Below, one piece after another: positions 1-7,016 of a DNA stretch of 10,040 nt. A program made the translations under genes and the position numbers. The notes under the pieces were generated by a model. The model saw only the letters and a list, made by a program, of their open reading frames with translations. It did no database searches and was not told where the DNA came from. The stretch is taken from the NCBI GenBank assembly GCA_021781185.1, contig JAJXXI010000555.1, positions 1-10,040 on the forward strand, written 5' to 3'. The DNA comes from a bacterium (lineage in GTDB: Bacteria; Verrucomicrobiota; Verrucomicrobiia; Limisphaerales; UBA11358). Within the stretch, counting starts at the first letter, position 1; every line of letters starts with the position of its first letter.

Positions 1-44
1 GAGCGGCATTGAAATTTGGCGGCGTTTGGGCCATTGTTCGCCCC

Positions 45-1598
45 ATGAGTATTTTGAATCATTCCGAATCGTCGCACGGCGATATCAGCACGGAGCGTAA
101 AAGCCTCACGCCCTGCACCATCGTCATCTTTGGTGCCAGCGGCGATCTCACCGCCCGCAAGCTGATTCCCGCGCTGTATCATCTGTTCAAGGAAAAGCAG
201 ATGCCGGATGATTTTCGCGTGGTCGGGTTTGCCCGCCGGGAAAAGACCGACGAATCGTGGCGCACGGAATTGCGGGCCGCACTGGGTGAGTTTTCCCGCA
301 CCAAACCGGTGGACGACAAGGTTTGGACGGCATTCGCCCGGAATATCCATTATTGCCAAGGAGATCTGACTGAGACAGCGGCCTACGCAAAGCTGGAGAC
401 GCTCCTAAACTCGTTTGGCAGCGCGCCATTGCGCGAAAATCTGCTGTTTTACCTCGCCATCTCTCCCAGCCAGTTCGGCGAAGTGGTGGAACAGGTGCAT
501 CGCACCGGCCTCTTGAACAAGGACGGCGCAGGCTGGCAACGTGTCGTGGTGGAAAAGCCTTTCGGCCACGATCTGGCCTCCGCCCAGGAGTTGAACCGTG
601 AACTGACCCGCTACGCGCACGAGCAGCAGGTGTTCCGCATTGACCATTATTTGGGCAAGGAAACGGTCCAAAATATTTTGATGTTCCGCTTCTCCAACTC
701 GATCTTTGAACGCTTGTGGAACCGCGAATCCGTTGATCATGTTCAAATCACGGTCAGCGAAAAAATCGGCGTGGGTGAACGCGGCGGCTATTATGAGGAA
801 GCCGGCGCGCTGCGCGACATGGTGCAAAACCACATGCTGCAGGTGCTTTCGCTCATCGCCATGGAACCGCCCGTCTCGCTCGAAGCCGAGGCCGTCCGTG
901 ACGAAAAGGTGAAACTGCTCAAGTCCATTCGGCCACTGACTCCGGAAACGGTCGCCAGCCAGATTGTGCGCGGCCAGTATTTTGCCGGCCAGGTTGGCAG
1001 CGAAGCCCGCCCCGGCTACCGGCAGGAACCCAAGGTAAAACCCGATTCCAATGTTGAGACCTTTGCCGCGCTGAAACTTTTCATAGACAACTGGCGCTGG
1101 AGCGGCGTGCCGTTTTATCTGCGCACCGGCAAGAACCTGCCGATGAGCGCAAGCGAAGTGCGGATTCAATTTCGCCCCACACCCAATGTCCTGTTCGCCG
1201 CCAAATGCGGCAATAGTCTCGGTGCCAATGCGCTGACGCTCCGGCTCCAGCCAAACGAAGGTATCTCTCTCCGCTTTAACGGAAAAGTGCCCGGCACCAC
1301 TCTCGGTGCCCGCCCTGTGCGGATGCACTTCAGCTATGATTCCGAGTTTGGTGCCTACACGCCCGAAGCTTATGAACGTCTGCTGCTCGAAGCCATTGCC
1401 GGTGACGCAACCTTGTTCATTCGCCGCGATGAAGTGGAAACCGCGTGGGGCATTGTGGATTCCATCCGCAACGGCTGGGAGGGCAAACCGCTCACCAACC
1501 GTGAGTTTTACTCCGCCGGCACATGGGGACCGATCGCCGCTGACGATTTACTGGCGCAGCTTGGCCATGTCTGGCACGAACCGCAAGTCATCAAGTGA
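45..1598 (+). CDS. zwf: glucose-6-phosphate 1-dehydrogenase
   Basis: Oxidises glucose-6-phosphate to 6-phosphogluconolactone with reduction of NADP, the entry step of the oxidative pentose phosphate pathway in the cytoplasm. From the ATG at 45 the protein has 517 residues, normal for the family (about 490-510). Visible marks: the nucleotide-binding motif GASGDLTARK at residues 30-39, EKPFG at 170-174, the substrate-binding signature RIDHYLGKE at 198-206, and the catalytic His of the DMVQNHMLQ segment at 263. The frame stays open upstream to a TTG at 9, but residues typical of the family begin only around residue 24, so the ATG at 45 is preferred; neither start has a Shine-Dalgarno sequence. 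About 20 residues precede the Rossmann fold, a slightly long, polar N-terminus. No pgl, gnd or opcA follows; the next 737 bases are gene-free, so zwf ends its unit. I saw no clear terminator directly behind it. Function is secure; the exact start is less so. Confidence 0.96.
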   Translation: MSILNHSESSHGDISTERKSLTPCTIVIFGASGDLTARKLIPALYHLFKEKQMPDDFRVVGFARREKTDESWRTELRAALGEFSRTKPVDDKVWTAFARNIHYCQGDLTETAAYAKLETLLNSFGSAPLRENLLFYLAISPSQFGEVVEQVHRTGLLNKDGAGWQRVVVEKPFGHDLASAQELNRELTRYAHEQQVFRIDHYLGKETVQNILMFRFSNSIFERLWNRESVDHVQITVSEKIGVGERGGYYEEAGALRDMVQNHMLQVLSLIAMEPPVSLEAEAVRDEKVKLLKSIRPLTPETVASQIVRGQYFAGQVGSEARPGYRQEPKVKPDSNVETFAALKLFIDNWRWSGVPFYLRTGKNLPMSASEVRIQFRPTPNVLFAAKCGNSLGANALTLRLQPNEGISLRFNGKVPGTTLGARPVRMHFSYDSEFGAYTPEAYERLLLEAIAGDATLFIRRDEVETAWGIVDSIRNGWEGKPLTNREFYSAGTWGPIAADDLLAQLGHVWHEPQVIK

Positions 1599-2109
1599 TG
1601 CCTTAAAACGGTGTTGTTCGGCGAAACGCCAGTGCTGACTTGGTCTGCCACAGGAAGGTTGTGCGCTCGTCCTTGCTTCGATGAAGCCAAGCATTTGGCA
1701 AACGACGGCCAACCCTTAAATTGGGAATTGATAATCTGTTCACCTTCGTTCAAGGCAAGCCGTCGCCCATGATTTTCCACAGGGCCAACCGGCCAAATGC
1801 CTTGCTTTTTTCGTCTTCTCATGGACAACCCCGATTCAAAGACAAAAATTATCAGCATCTTGAGAAACACGACTCAGGCCAGTTTTAGCTGCGTCATTTT
1901 AATCGCACGACTGTCAAAATATTCGGCACTTCTGTCCTGTTTTTAGCCCCACGCAAAACACGCAAAACATCTTTTGTTTACAGGCGTTTTTTCACTTGTA
2001 ACCAAACGGTTAATTAGCTATTGGTGGAGGCGCTGACGGGGACAAAATAAATTTTAAAAATGTTTGAACCTTTTTTATTCGTCGGCGTCTGAGATGGTGA
2101 TGGTTGAAG
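1599..2109. other. gene-free region behind zwf
   Basis: No convincing coding region on either strand. A 120-codon open frame on the - strand (1870-1508) overlaps the zwf 3' end and resembles nothing I know, so I treat it as chance. Local structure includes a bulged hairpin at about 1672-1691 (CTTGCTTC / GAAGCCAAG) and a 7-bp inverted repeat CGACGGC (1703-1709) / GCCGTCG (1759-1765); neither is followed by a T run. From about 1840 the sequence turns AT-rich and holds weak promoter-like pairs facing the + strand, such as TTGTAA at 1996-2001 with TATTGG at 2019-2024 (17-base spacing), and CTGACG at 2033-2038 with TAAAAA at 2055-2060 (16-base spacing). Either could start the RNA that ends at 2262. 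These are weak matches and not assigned. Confidence 0.5.
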
Positions 2110-2262
2110 ATTTCGCTGTCCGTTTAGGGTTGGCATAGAGGTTGTGCTTGCGGCGCGGCTCGGACAGCGACCCCAAGTTGGTCGCGTCGCCCTTCTGAGC
2201 GCCTCAGTGAAGGCGTATACAGCCTCGTCACTATGGGGCCGGACGAAAGTCCGGCCCTTTTT
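2110..2262 (+). ncRNA. candidate structured RNA or accA leader
   Basis: The region can fold extensively and ends in a textbook intrinsic terminator, so it looks like a small RNA or a regulatory leader. Helices found by eye: P1, 2134-2138 with 2231-2235 (CATAG/CTATG), continued by 2139-2146 with 2218-2225 (8 bp, two G-U), with a 5-base bulge CGTCA; inside it a hairpin 2167-2172 / 2180-2185 (GCGACC/GGTCGC), which can sit on 2152-2155 / 2188-2191 (GGCG/CGCC), and a hairpin 2199-2204 / 2211-2216 (GCGCCT/AGGCGT). A perfect 9-base complement, CGCTGTCCG at 2114-2122 with CGGACAGCG at 2161-2169, crosses P1 and overlaps the GCGACC hairpin, so it must be a pseudoknot or an alternative fold. P1 abuts the terminator stem directly. 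I recognise no known family: SRP RNA, RNase P, tmRNA and TPP-riboswitch marks are absent; a 6S-like RNA cannot be excluded by eye. The 5' end is unknown. It may be a free transcript or an attenuator for accA, whose start lies 73 bases on. Confidence 0.45.
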
Positions 2263-2270
2263 AATTTTTT
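2236..2270 (+). terminator. strong intrinsic terminator
   Basis: A perfect 9-bp GC-rich stem, GGGCCGGAC (2236-2244) with GTCCGGCCC (2249-2257), is closed by the stable tetraloop GAAA and followed by TTTTTAATTTTTT. It faces the + strand, ends the candidate RNA and would separate any transcript from the zwf side from accA, unless it is conditionally read through. Confidence 0.9.
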
Positions 2271-2335
2271 AGGCGGCATTTTGCGGCACACTTCCGCGTT
2301 GCCAGCTCTGTCAAAAATGTTACTGTTCCCGGCGC

Positions 2336-3358
2336 ATGAAGCATCAGCTCGAATTTGAAAAGCCGATCATTGAATTGCAAAGGAAGCTGGACGAATTACG
2401 CGCCCATCCGGAGAAGCATTCCCTGGGCGTTAATTTTGAGGAAGAAATCCAACTCATCGAGAAAAAGCTGGTGGAAACCCGGCGGCAGATCTTCCTGAAC
2501 CTCAGCCCGTGGCAGCGGGTTCAACTGGCCCGCCATCCGCGCCGGCCCTACACGCTGGATTATTTTCAAAAAACCTTCACCGATTTTCAAGAGCTGCATG
2601 GGGACCGGCTTTTTGCCGAGGATCGAGCCATGGTTTGCGGTTTCGCCCGGCTGGGCGGGCACCATGTGCTCGTCGTCGGCACCCAAAAAGGCCGGGACAC
2701 CAAGGAAAACATCCTGCGCAATTTCGGGTCCGCCCATCCGGAAGGTTATCGCAAGGCGCTTCGGCTCATGCGGCTGGCGAACAAGTTTGGGTTGCCCATC
2801 ATCACTCTCATTGACACGGCGGGAGCCTATCCCGGCGTCGGTGCTGAGGAGCGTCACATTGCCGAGGCCATTGCCGTGAATTTGCGCGAAATGACCCTGC
2901 TGGAAGTGCCCATCATTGCCACGGTCATCGGCGAAGGCGGTTCCGGCGGTGCGCTGGGCATTGGCGTGGCGGATCGGGTATTGATCATGGAAAATGCGTA
3001 TTATTCTGTGATCAGCCCGGAGGGATGCGCGGCCATCTTGTGGAAAGATCGTGCTAATGCGCCCAAGGCCGCCGCCGCTTTGCGCATCACAGCGAAAGAC
3101 CTGTTGGAGCTGAAACTGGTGGATGAAATCGTGCCCGAACCGCTGGGCGGCGCCCATACCGATGTCAACACCATGACGGAAACGCTCAAGGCTCATTTGC
3201 TCAGGAATTTGGAAGAGATCCTCGCCCTGCCGGTGGCCGAGCGCTTGAAAAAGCGCTATGAAAAATTCCGCGCCCACGGCCATTTTATCGAAAAGCCCGA
3301 TCCGGCGACAACCAAACCTGTCGAAACACCTGCCGAGGCCACCTCTGCAGCAGCTTGA
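2336..3358 (+). CDS. accA: acetyl-CoA carboxylase carboxyltransferase subunit alpha
   Basis: With AccD it forms the carboxyltransferase half of acetyl-CoA carboxylase, moving the carboxyl group from biotin on AccB to acetyl-CoA to give malonyl-CoA for fatty acid synthesis. The 340-residue protein starts with the helical AccA-type N-terminus (residues 1-55), followed by the crotonase-like fold with RHPRRPYTLDY at 66-75, TAGAYPG at 161-167, GEGGSGGALGIG at 199-210 (oxyanion and biotin region) and SVISPEGCA at 224-232. The last 20 or so residues are a Pro/Thr/Ala-rich tail that makes it slightly longer than the usual 315-325. The ATG at 2336 fits the family start but has no Shine-Dalgarno sequence. 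A weak promoter pair, TTGCCA at 2299-2304 and TACTGT at 2321-2326, lies between the upstream terminator and the start; otherwise it depends on read-through of that terminator. accD, accB and accC are not in view. It is followed after two bases by manA. Confidence 0.97.
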   Translation: MKHQLEFEKPIIELQRKLDELRAHPEKHSLGVNFEEEIQLIEKKLVETRRQIFLNLSPWQRVQLARHPRRPYTLDYFQKTFTDFQELHGDRLFAEDRAMVCGFARLGGHHVLVVGTQKGRDTKENILRNFGSAHPEGYRKALRLMRLANKFGLPIITLIDTAGAYPGVGAEERHIAEAIAVNLREMTLLEVPIIATVIGEGGSGGALGIGVADRVLIMENAYYSVISPEGCAAILWKDRANAPKAAAALRITAKDLLELKLVDEIVPEPLGGAHTDVNTMTETLKAHLLRNLEEILALPVAERLKKRYEKFRAHGHFIEKPDPATTKPVETPAEATSAAA

Positions 3359-3360
3359 CC

Positions 3361-4341
3361 ATGCTTTACCCATTGATTTTTCAGCCCATTTTCAAGGATC
3401 GAATCTGGGGCGGACGTGAGTTGGAACGGCTCTATCATAAAAAAATTCCCACTGGCAAACCGATCGGCGAGGCGTGGGAAATCAGTGATCGTCCCGGTGA
3501 CGCCAGTGTCATCGCCAACGGCCCGCTGGCTGGCAAAGATCTCCGCTGGCTCATGGAAAACCACGCCACAGAAGTGCTGGGCGACGCGAAGCCGGCGACG
3601 GCAGGACGCTTTCCCCTCCTCTGCAAGATTCTCGACGCGCGCGAAAAGCTCTCGCTGCAAGTCCATCCCCCCGCCAGCAATGCGGCAGCGATGAACGGGG
3701 AACCCAAGACCGAGATGTGGTTTATCGCCGACGCCACGCCGGACGCCAGCCTATACGTCGGCCTTAAGCGTGGGGTGACCCGCGCCGAGTTTGAGAAGAA
3801 AATCGCCGACGGCAGCGTGGCCGACTGTTTTCACCGCATTCCAGTGCGGGGCGGCGACGCCATGTTTTTGCCCAGCGGCCGGGTGCATGCCATTGGCGAC
3901 GGGTTGGTCATTTTTGAGATTCAGCAGAATTCCGACACCACCTATCGCGTTTTTGATTGGAATCGCATTGGCCTTGATGGCAAGCCGCGTGAACTGCACA
4001 TCCCCCAATCGCTGGCCAGCATTGATTTCAATGACTTTGAACCGAAGCTGGTGCCGGCGGTTTATCGTCAGGGGCCAAGTTTCAAGTTCCGGCAATTGGT
4101 GGAAGATCCCCTGTTCAACGTGCAGGAGTTGAGCTTTGAAACTGCGGGCCAACTGCGTTTGGCGGGACAATTTCTGCGCATCATTGCCGTCACCAAAGGA
4201 GCGCTAACCATCGCCGATGGTGACAGCGGGATTCCGGTGGAATTAAAGCCCGGGGGGTTTGGTTTGATTCCCGCGAGCTTGAAAAATGTGGACGTCAAAG
4301 CAACGGCAAACACTTCATTTCTCTGCGTCGAGGCGAACTGA
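3361..4341 (+). CDS. manA: mannose-6-phosphate isomerase, class I
   Basis: Zinc-dependent interconversion of fructose-6-phosphate and mannose-6-phosphate, which links glycolysis with mannose use and with GDP-mannose and glycan precursors. The 326-residue protein matches the short (about 310-330 residue) bacterial class I form, a double cupin. The zinc site is visible: QVHPP with Gln100 and His102, Glu118 in KTEMW, and His176 in GRVHAIGDG; the conserved SDTTYRVFDWNR segment at 191-202 is also present, as is the N-terminal IWGGREL at 15-21. The accA stop codon TGA (3356-3358) lies two bases ahead of this ATG. An in-frame TTG at 3355 would make the genes overlap, but the ATG fits the family better. 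The spacing implies co-transcription and probably translational coupling with accA, since there is no Shine-Dalgarno sequence of its own. It converges with the YqgE/AlgH gene, with 44 bases between the stops and no clear terminator there. Confidence 0.95.
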   Translation: MLYPLIFQPIFKDRIWGGRELERLYHKKIPTGKPIGEAWEISDRPGDASVIANGPLAGKDLRWLMENHATEVLGDAKPATAGRFPLLCKILDAREKLSLQVHPPASNAAAMNGEPKTEMWFIADATPDASLYVGLKRGVTRAEFEKKIADGSVADCFHRIPVRGGDAMFLPSGRVHAIGDGLVIFEIQQNSDTTYRVFDWNRIGLDGKPRELHIPQSLASIDFNDFEPKLVPAVYRQGPSFKFRQLVEDPLFNVQELSFETAGQLRLAGQFLRIIAVTKGALTIADGDSGIPVELKPGGFGLIPASLKNVDVKATANTSFLCVEAN

Positions 4342-4385
4342 AATCACCAATGTTTTTTGGGGGATTTGTCGCCTGAAGCGGAAAC

Positions 4386-4949
4386 TCAATTCCACGACAA
4401 ATCTTCCGGCATCTGCGCCAGCAGTTTGTTTTTCCAGCCGCCTTTGCGTTGAAGAACTTTCTGCCACAGATTTTCCGGCGACGTTTCAAAGACCAGCTCC
4501 AGCGAGGCGGGAAAAGTAAGCCAGGATTTCCGTTTCATCTCGCTCTCCAACTGGCCGGGACTCCAGCCGGCATAGCCGGCAAACATCCGCACTTTTTTGG
4601 TCGCGGAAAAATGTTCGCCCAGTTCGAGCAAATCATCCAGGGAGTGGCCGATCTCAAGATTCGGCAGCACGTCGGCGTCAGGAATATAACTGTCGGTGTG
4701 CAGATAACTCAGGGCACCGGGCTGCACCGGACCGCCGAGGTAGAGCGGCGCGGATTTGATCATTTCCGGCAGGTCGGCAATGATCAATTCTCCCACGCTC
4801 TTGCCGACGGTGCGGTTGAGGACAAGTCCGAACGCGCCCTCAACATCATGCTTGCAGACGAGCACCACCGTGCGTTGAAAAAAAGAGCCGCCCAACTGCC
4901 CGCTGTCGAGAAGCAGTTGACCTTGCAGAAATTTTTTTTTATCGCCCAT
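4386..4949 (-). CDS. YqgE/AlgH family protein
   Basis: Small cytoplasmic protein of the YqgE/AlgH (DUF179) family. Its biochemical role is not settled; the name AlgH comes from a reported effect on alginate regulation in Pseudomonas. From the ATG complementary to 4947-4949 it has 187 residues, the usual length. Family marks: FLQGQLLLDSGQLGGSFFQRTVVLV at the N-terminus (residues 7-31), HDVEGAFGLVLNR at 34-46, YLGGPV at 70-75, and AGYAGWSPGQLESEM at 124-138. The frame continues 13 codons upstream to another ATG at 4988, but that would begin inside the A/T-rich tail of the transketolase terminator, so the inner start is preferred. Codons 4-6 lie in a run of nine A (T on the + strand, 4932-4940), a site prone to slippage. 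It is the last gene of the - strand group, behind a terminator, so it probably has its own promoter, which I could not place with confidence. Confidence 0.9.
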   Translation of the reverse strand: MGDKKKFLQGQLLLDSGQLGGSFFQRTVVLVCKHDVEGAFGLVLNRTVGKSVGELIIADLPEMIKSAPLYLGGPVQPGALSYLHTDSYIPDADVLPNLEIGHSLDDLLELGEHFSATKKVRMFAGYAGWSPGQLESEMKRKSWLTFPASLELVFETSPENLWQKVLQRKGGWKNKLLAQMPEDLSWN

Positions 4950-4987
4950 TGCCAAGCCCAATTTGCACCAACACCGGCTGGCTGGCA

Positions 4988-5020
4988 AAAAAGAAAAGCG
5001 CGGAGAATTGCTTCTCCGCG
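4988..5020 (-). terminator. intrinsic terminator behind transketolase
   Basis: Perfect 9-bp stem CGCGGAGAA (4999-5007) / TTCTCCGCG (5012-5020) with a 4-base loop. On the - strand it is followed by CTTTTCTTTTTT (complement of 4987-4998). It lies 38 bases behind the transketolase stop codon and ends that transcript ahead of the YqgE/AlgH gene. In the + direction only a weak T-rich stretch follows. Confidence 0.85.
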
Positions 5021-5058
5021 TTCTGAATTTCTAAAACCTGGCGTCGCTGTCCTGGCGA

Positions 5059-6891
5059 TTACAGCGACTTAACCTGCTTGACGATGGCTGCGGCATCAAT
5101 GCCAAAATGCGCCAGCAGTTCCGCCGCATGGCCGGAACGGGGCAGGCCGTTGACGGCGAGCTTGTGAACCTTGACGCCTTCGCAACTGAGTTCGCCCGCG
5201 ACCGCGTCGCCCAATCCACCTTCAACGTAGTGATCTTCCACCGTGATGACTGTGTTGCCGGTCTTTTTCGCAGCGGCGAGAATCACGCCCTTGGCCAGCG
5301 GCTTGATGCTGTAAGCGTCAATGACGGTAATGTTGACGCCGGCGGCCTTCAACGTGTCGGCGGCCTTCAAAGCCTCAAACAGCGTCACGCCCGCCGCGAC
5401 GACCGTGACCTTGCTGCCTTCACGCAGCACCTTCGCGCCGCCAATGGGGAATTTTTCGTCGTTGCCGTAGATGACCGGCGTCTTGGGACGCGACGTGCGC
5501 AGGAAGCAGACGCCTTTGGCAACCGCCATTTGCTCGATCAATTTTTCCGTGGCCACAGCGTCGCCCGGATATAAAACGGTGCTGCCGACGATCGCGCGCA
5601 TCAGGGCGAGGTCTTCCAACGCCATCTGCGACGGACCGTCCTCACCGATGCTGACACCGACATGCGAACCGACCAGCTTGAGGTTGGCGTTCGAGATGCC
5701 GGCGACGCGGATTTGATCCGCAGCGCGGGTGAAGAACGTGGCGAATGTCGAGGCGAACGGAACGTGACCGCGCGTGCTAAAACCAACCGCCACAGCCACG
5801 AGGTTTTGTTCCGCGATGAAACATTCGGTGGAGCGGTTCGGAAATTTCTTGAAGAATTTTTCCGCGTAGGTGGAGTTCTTCGTGTCGCCGTCCAATGCGT
5901 TGATGCGCGGATCCACTTCACCAATGCGGGCAAGCGCTGTGCCGTAGGCTTCGCGCGTGGCGACTTGGTCACCCAGCGTGTAGCTGATGGCCGGATAGCT
6001 CGCGGGCGCTTCGAGCGCGGGTGCCGGCAAGGCGGTTGGGGCGGGAATCGCAACGCCGAGTCCGGACTTGGCGGTGGGCTGGAGTTCGGCGATGGCTTTC
6101 GCGGCTTCCTCCTGGTTCAGAGGCTTGCCGTGCCAGCCGTCTTTGTCCTGTAGGAAGGAAACGCCGGCACCTTTGTAGGTTTTGGCGATGATGGCGAGCG
6201 GACGTTCGTCGAGGCCCACGCCGCTCAAGACTTCCATGATTTCTTCGAGGTCATGGCCGTCGTCCAAGGTTTCCACACGCCAGCCGAACGCTTCGAAACG
6301 TTTCACATAAATGCCAATGTCGTGGCCGAACGCAGTGGCTTGGCTCTGGCCAAGGCGGTTGGCGTCCACGATCGCGATCAGGTTGCTCAATTTGTAGAAG
6401 CCCGCCAGCGAAGCGGCTTCCCAAACGGCCCCCTCGGCGATTTCGCCGTCGCCCATCAACACGTAAGTATTGTAATCCAGCTTGTCCTGTCGCGCGGCGA
6501 GCGCCATGCCGACGCCGACGCCGAGCCCCTGGCCGAGCGAACCGGTTGCCACATCGGTAAATGCGAGGCGCGGCGTGGGATGACCTTCGAGGTCGCTGGT
6601 GAACTTGCGGAGATTGGCGAGCTCGCTTGCGGGCACAAAACCGTTTTCCGCCCAGGCGGCATAAAGCAGCGGCGCGGCGTGGCCCTTGGACAGAATGAAC
6701 CGGTCATTGTTATAAAAATGCGGATTCTTCGCATCATACTTCATGTGACCAAAGAACAGCGCGGCCACAATATCCGCCGCCGAGCAGCAGGACGTTGGGT
6801 GGCCACTACCCGCCGCCGTGGTGGCAGTAATGGAGTGAATGCGCAGTTGGTTGGCAATGCCTTTCAACAATTCAATGTCCGTTTCAATCAT
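5059..6891 (-). CDS. tkt: transketolase (short, animal-type)
   Basis: ThDP- and Mg-dependent enzyme that moves two-carbon ketol units between sugar phosphates in the non-oxidative pentose phosphate pathway. The 610-residue protein has all three domains and the length of the short animal-like type (about 620) rather than the E. coli type (about 660). Visible active-site parts: GSGHP with His31, SKGH with His71, GHP at 103-105, the cofactor motif GDG at 147-149 continuing to Asn178, the ThDP-activating Glu361 in IAEQN, and His410 followed by GEDGPSQMALED. Gln422 takes the place of the His found in E. coli-type GPTHQ, as in the animal enzymes. A Pro/Ala-rich stretch at about 281-298 links the first and second domains. 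It lies 125 bases downstream of the second transketolase-like gene, with a hairpin between. The ATG has no Shine-Dalgarno sequence; the bases before it are A/T-rich. A weak promoter could lie at about 6908-6935. The transketolase call is secure. Confidence 0.96.
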   Translation of the reverse strand: MIETDIELLKGIANQLRIHSITATTAAGSGHPTSCCSAADIVAALFFGHMKYDAKNPHFYNNDRFILSKGHAAPLLYAAWAENGFVPASELANLRKFTSDLEGHPTPRLAFTDVATGSLGQGLGVGVGMALAARQDKLDYNTYVLMGDGEIAEGAVWEAASLAGFYKLSNLIAIVDANRLGQSQATAFGHDIGIYVKRFEAFGWRVETLDDGHDLEEIMEVLSGVGLDERPLAIIAKTYKGAGVSFLQDKDGWHGKPLNQEEAAKAIAELQPTAKSGLGVAIPAPTALPAPALEAPASYPAISYTLGDQVATREAYGTALARIGEVDPRINALDGDTKNSTYAEKFFKKFPNRSTECFIAEQNLVAVAVGFSTRGHVPFASTFATFFTRAADQIRVAGISNANLKLVGSHVGVSIGEDGPSQMALEDLALMRAIVGSTVLYPGDAVATEKLIEQMAVAKGVCFLRTSRPKTPVIYGNDEKFPIGGAKVLREGSKVTVVAAGVTLFEALKAADTLKAAGVNITVIDAYSIKPLAKGVILAAAKKTGNTVITVEDHYVEGGLGDAVAGELSCEGVKVHKLAVNGLPRSGHAAELLAHFGIDAAAIVKQVKSL

Positions 6892-6962
6892 AAATTAAGT
6901 TCAAGAGATTAATGCAGACGTGATGAAAGCCAAGAATGAAATCGGGTTGATTCTGGTGAACG

Positions 6963-6997
6963 TAAAACGCCCGCGAGCTGGCACGCCTGCGGGCGTT
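6963..6997 (-). terminator. terminator hairpin between transketolase genes
   Basis: Perfect 9-bp stem AACGCCCGC (6966-6974) / GCGGGCGTT (6989-6997) with a 14-base loop that can extend the stem by two pairs (AG/CT) past a bulged G. On the - strand the stem runs into TTTT followed by ACG, a short T tract. It lies 19 bases behind the stop of the transketolase-like gene, so it either ends that transcript or lets part of it read into the next gene. Efficiency is uncertain because the T tract is short. Confidence 0.65.
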
Positions 6998-7016
6998 GGA
7001 TTCGTTCCGGCGGAGT

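Noticed and set aside
405..1328. Long open frame antisense to zwf (and a similar one antisense to accA at 2396-3373)
   Set aside because: Both lie fully within strongly supported genes, have low-quality protein composition and no family marks; they are complementary-strand shadows.
1508..1870. Open frame of 120 codons on the - strand, overlapping the zwf 3' end
   Set aside because: No recognisable family features, and a third of it is antisense to zwf; long chance frames on the complementary strand are common at this GC content.
2084..2135. CTGAGAT near 2088, similar to part of a TPP riboswitch, which would be of interest near ThDP enzymes
   Set aside because: The second conserved TPP element around GATCTGGATAATGCCAGC is missing, the helices do not match, and the downstream gene is accA, not a thiamine gene.
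2244..2252. CGAAAGTCC in the terminator, similar to a conserved RNase P segment and to the GAAA of hammerhead ribozymes
   Set aside because: It is the loop and arm of a perfect terminator hairpin; no other RNase P elements and no CTGANGA core are present.
4342..4385. Imperfect hairpin AATCACC / GGGGATT between manA and the YqgE/AlgH gene as a two-way terminator
   Set aside because: The stem has a mismatch, the T run lies in the loop and not behind the stem, so it does not meet the pattern.
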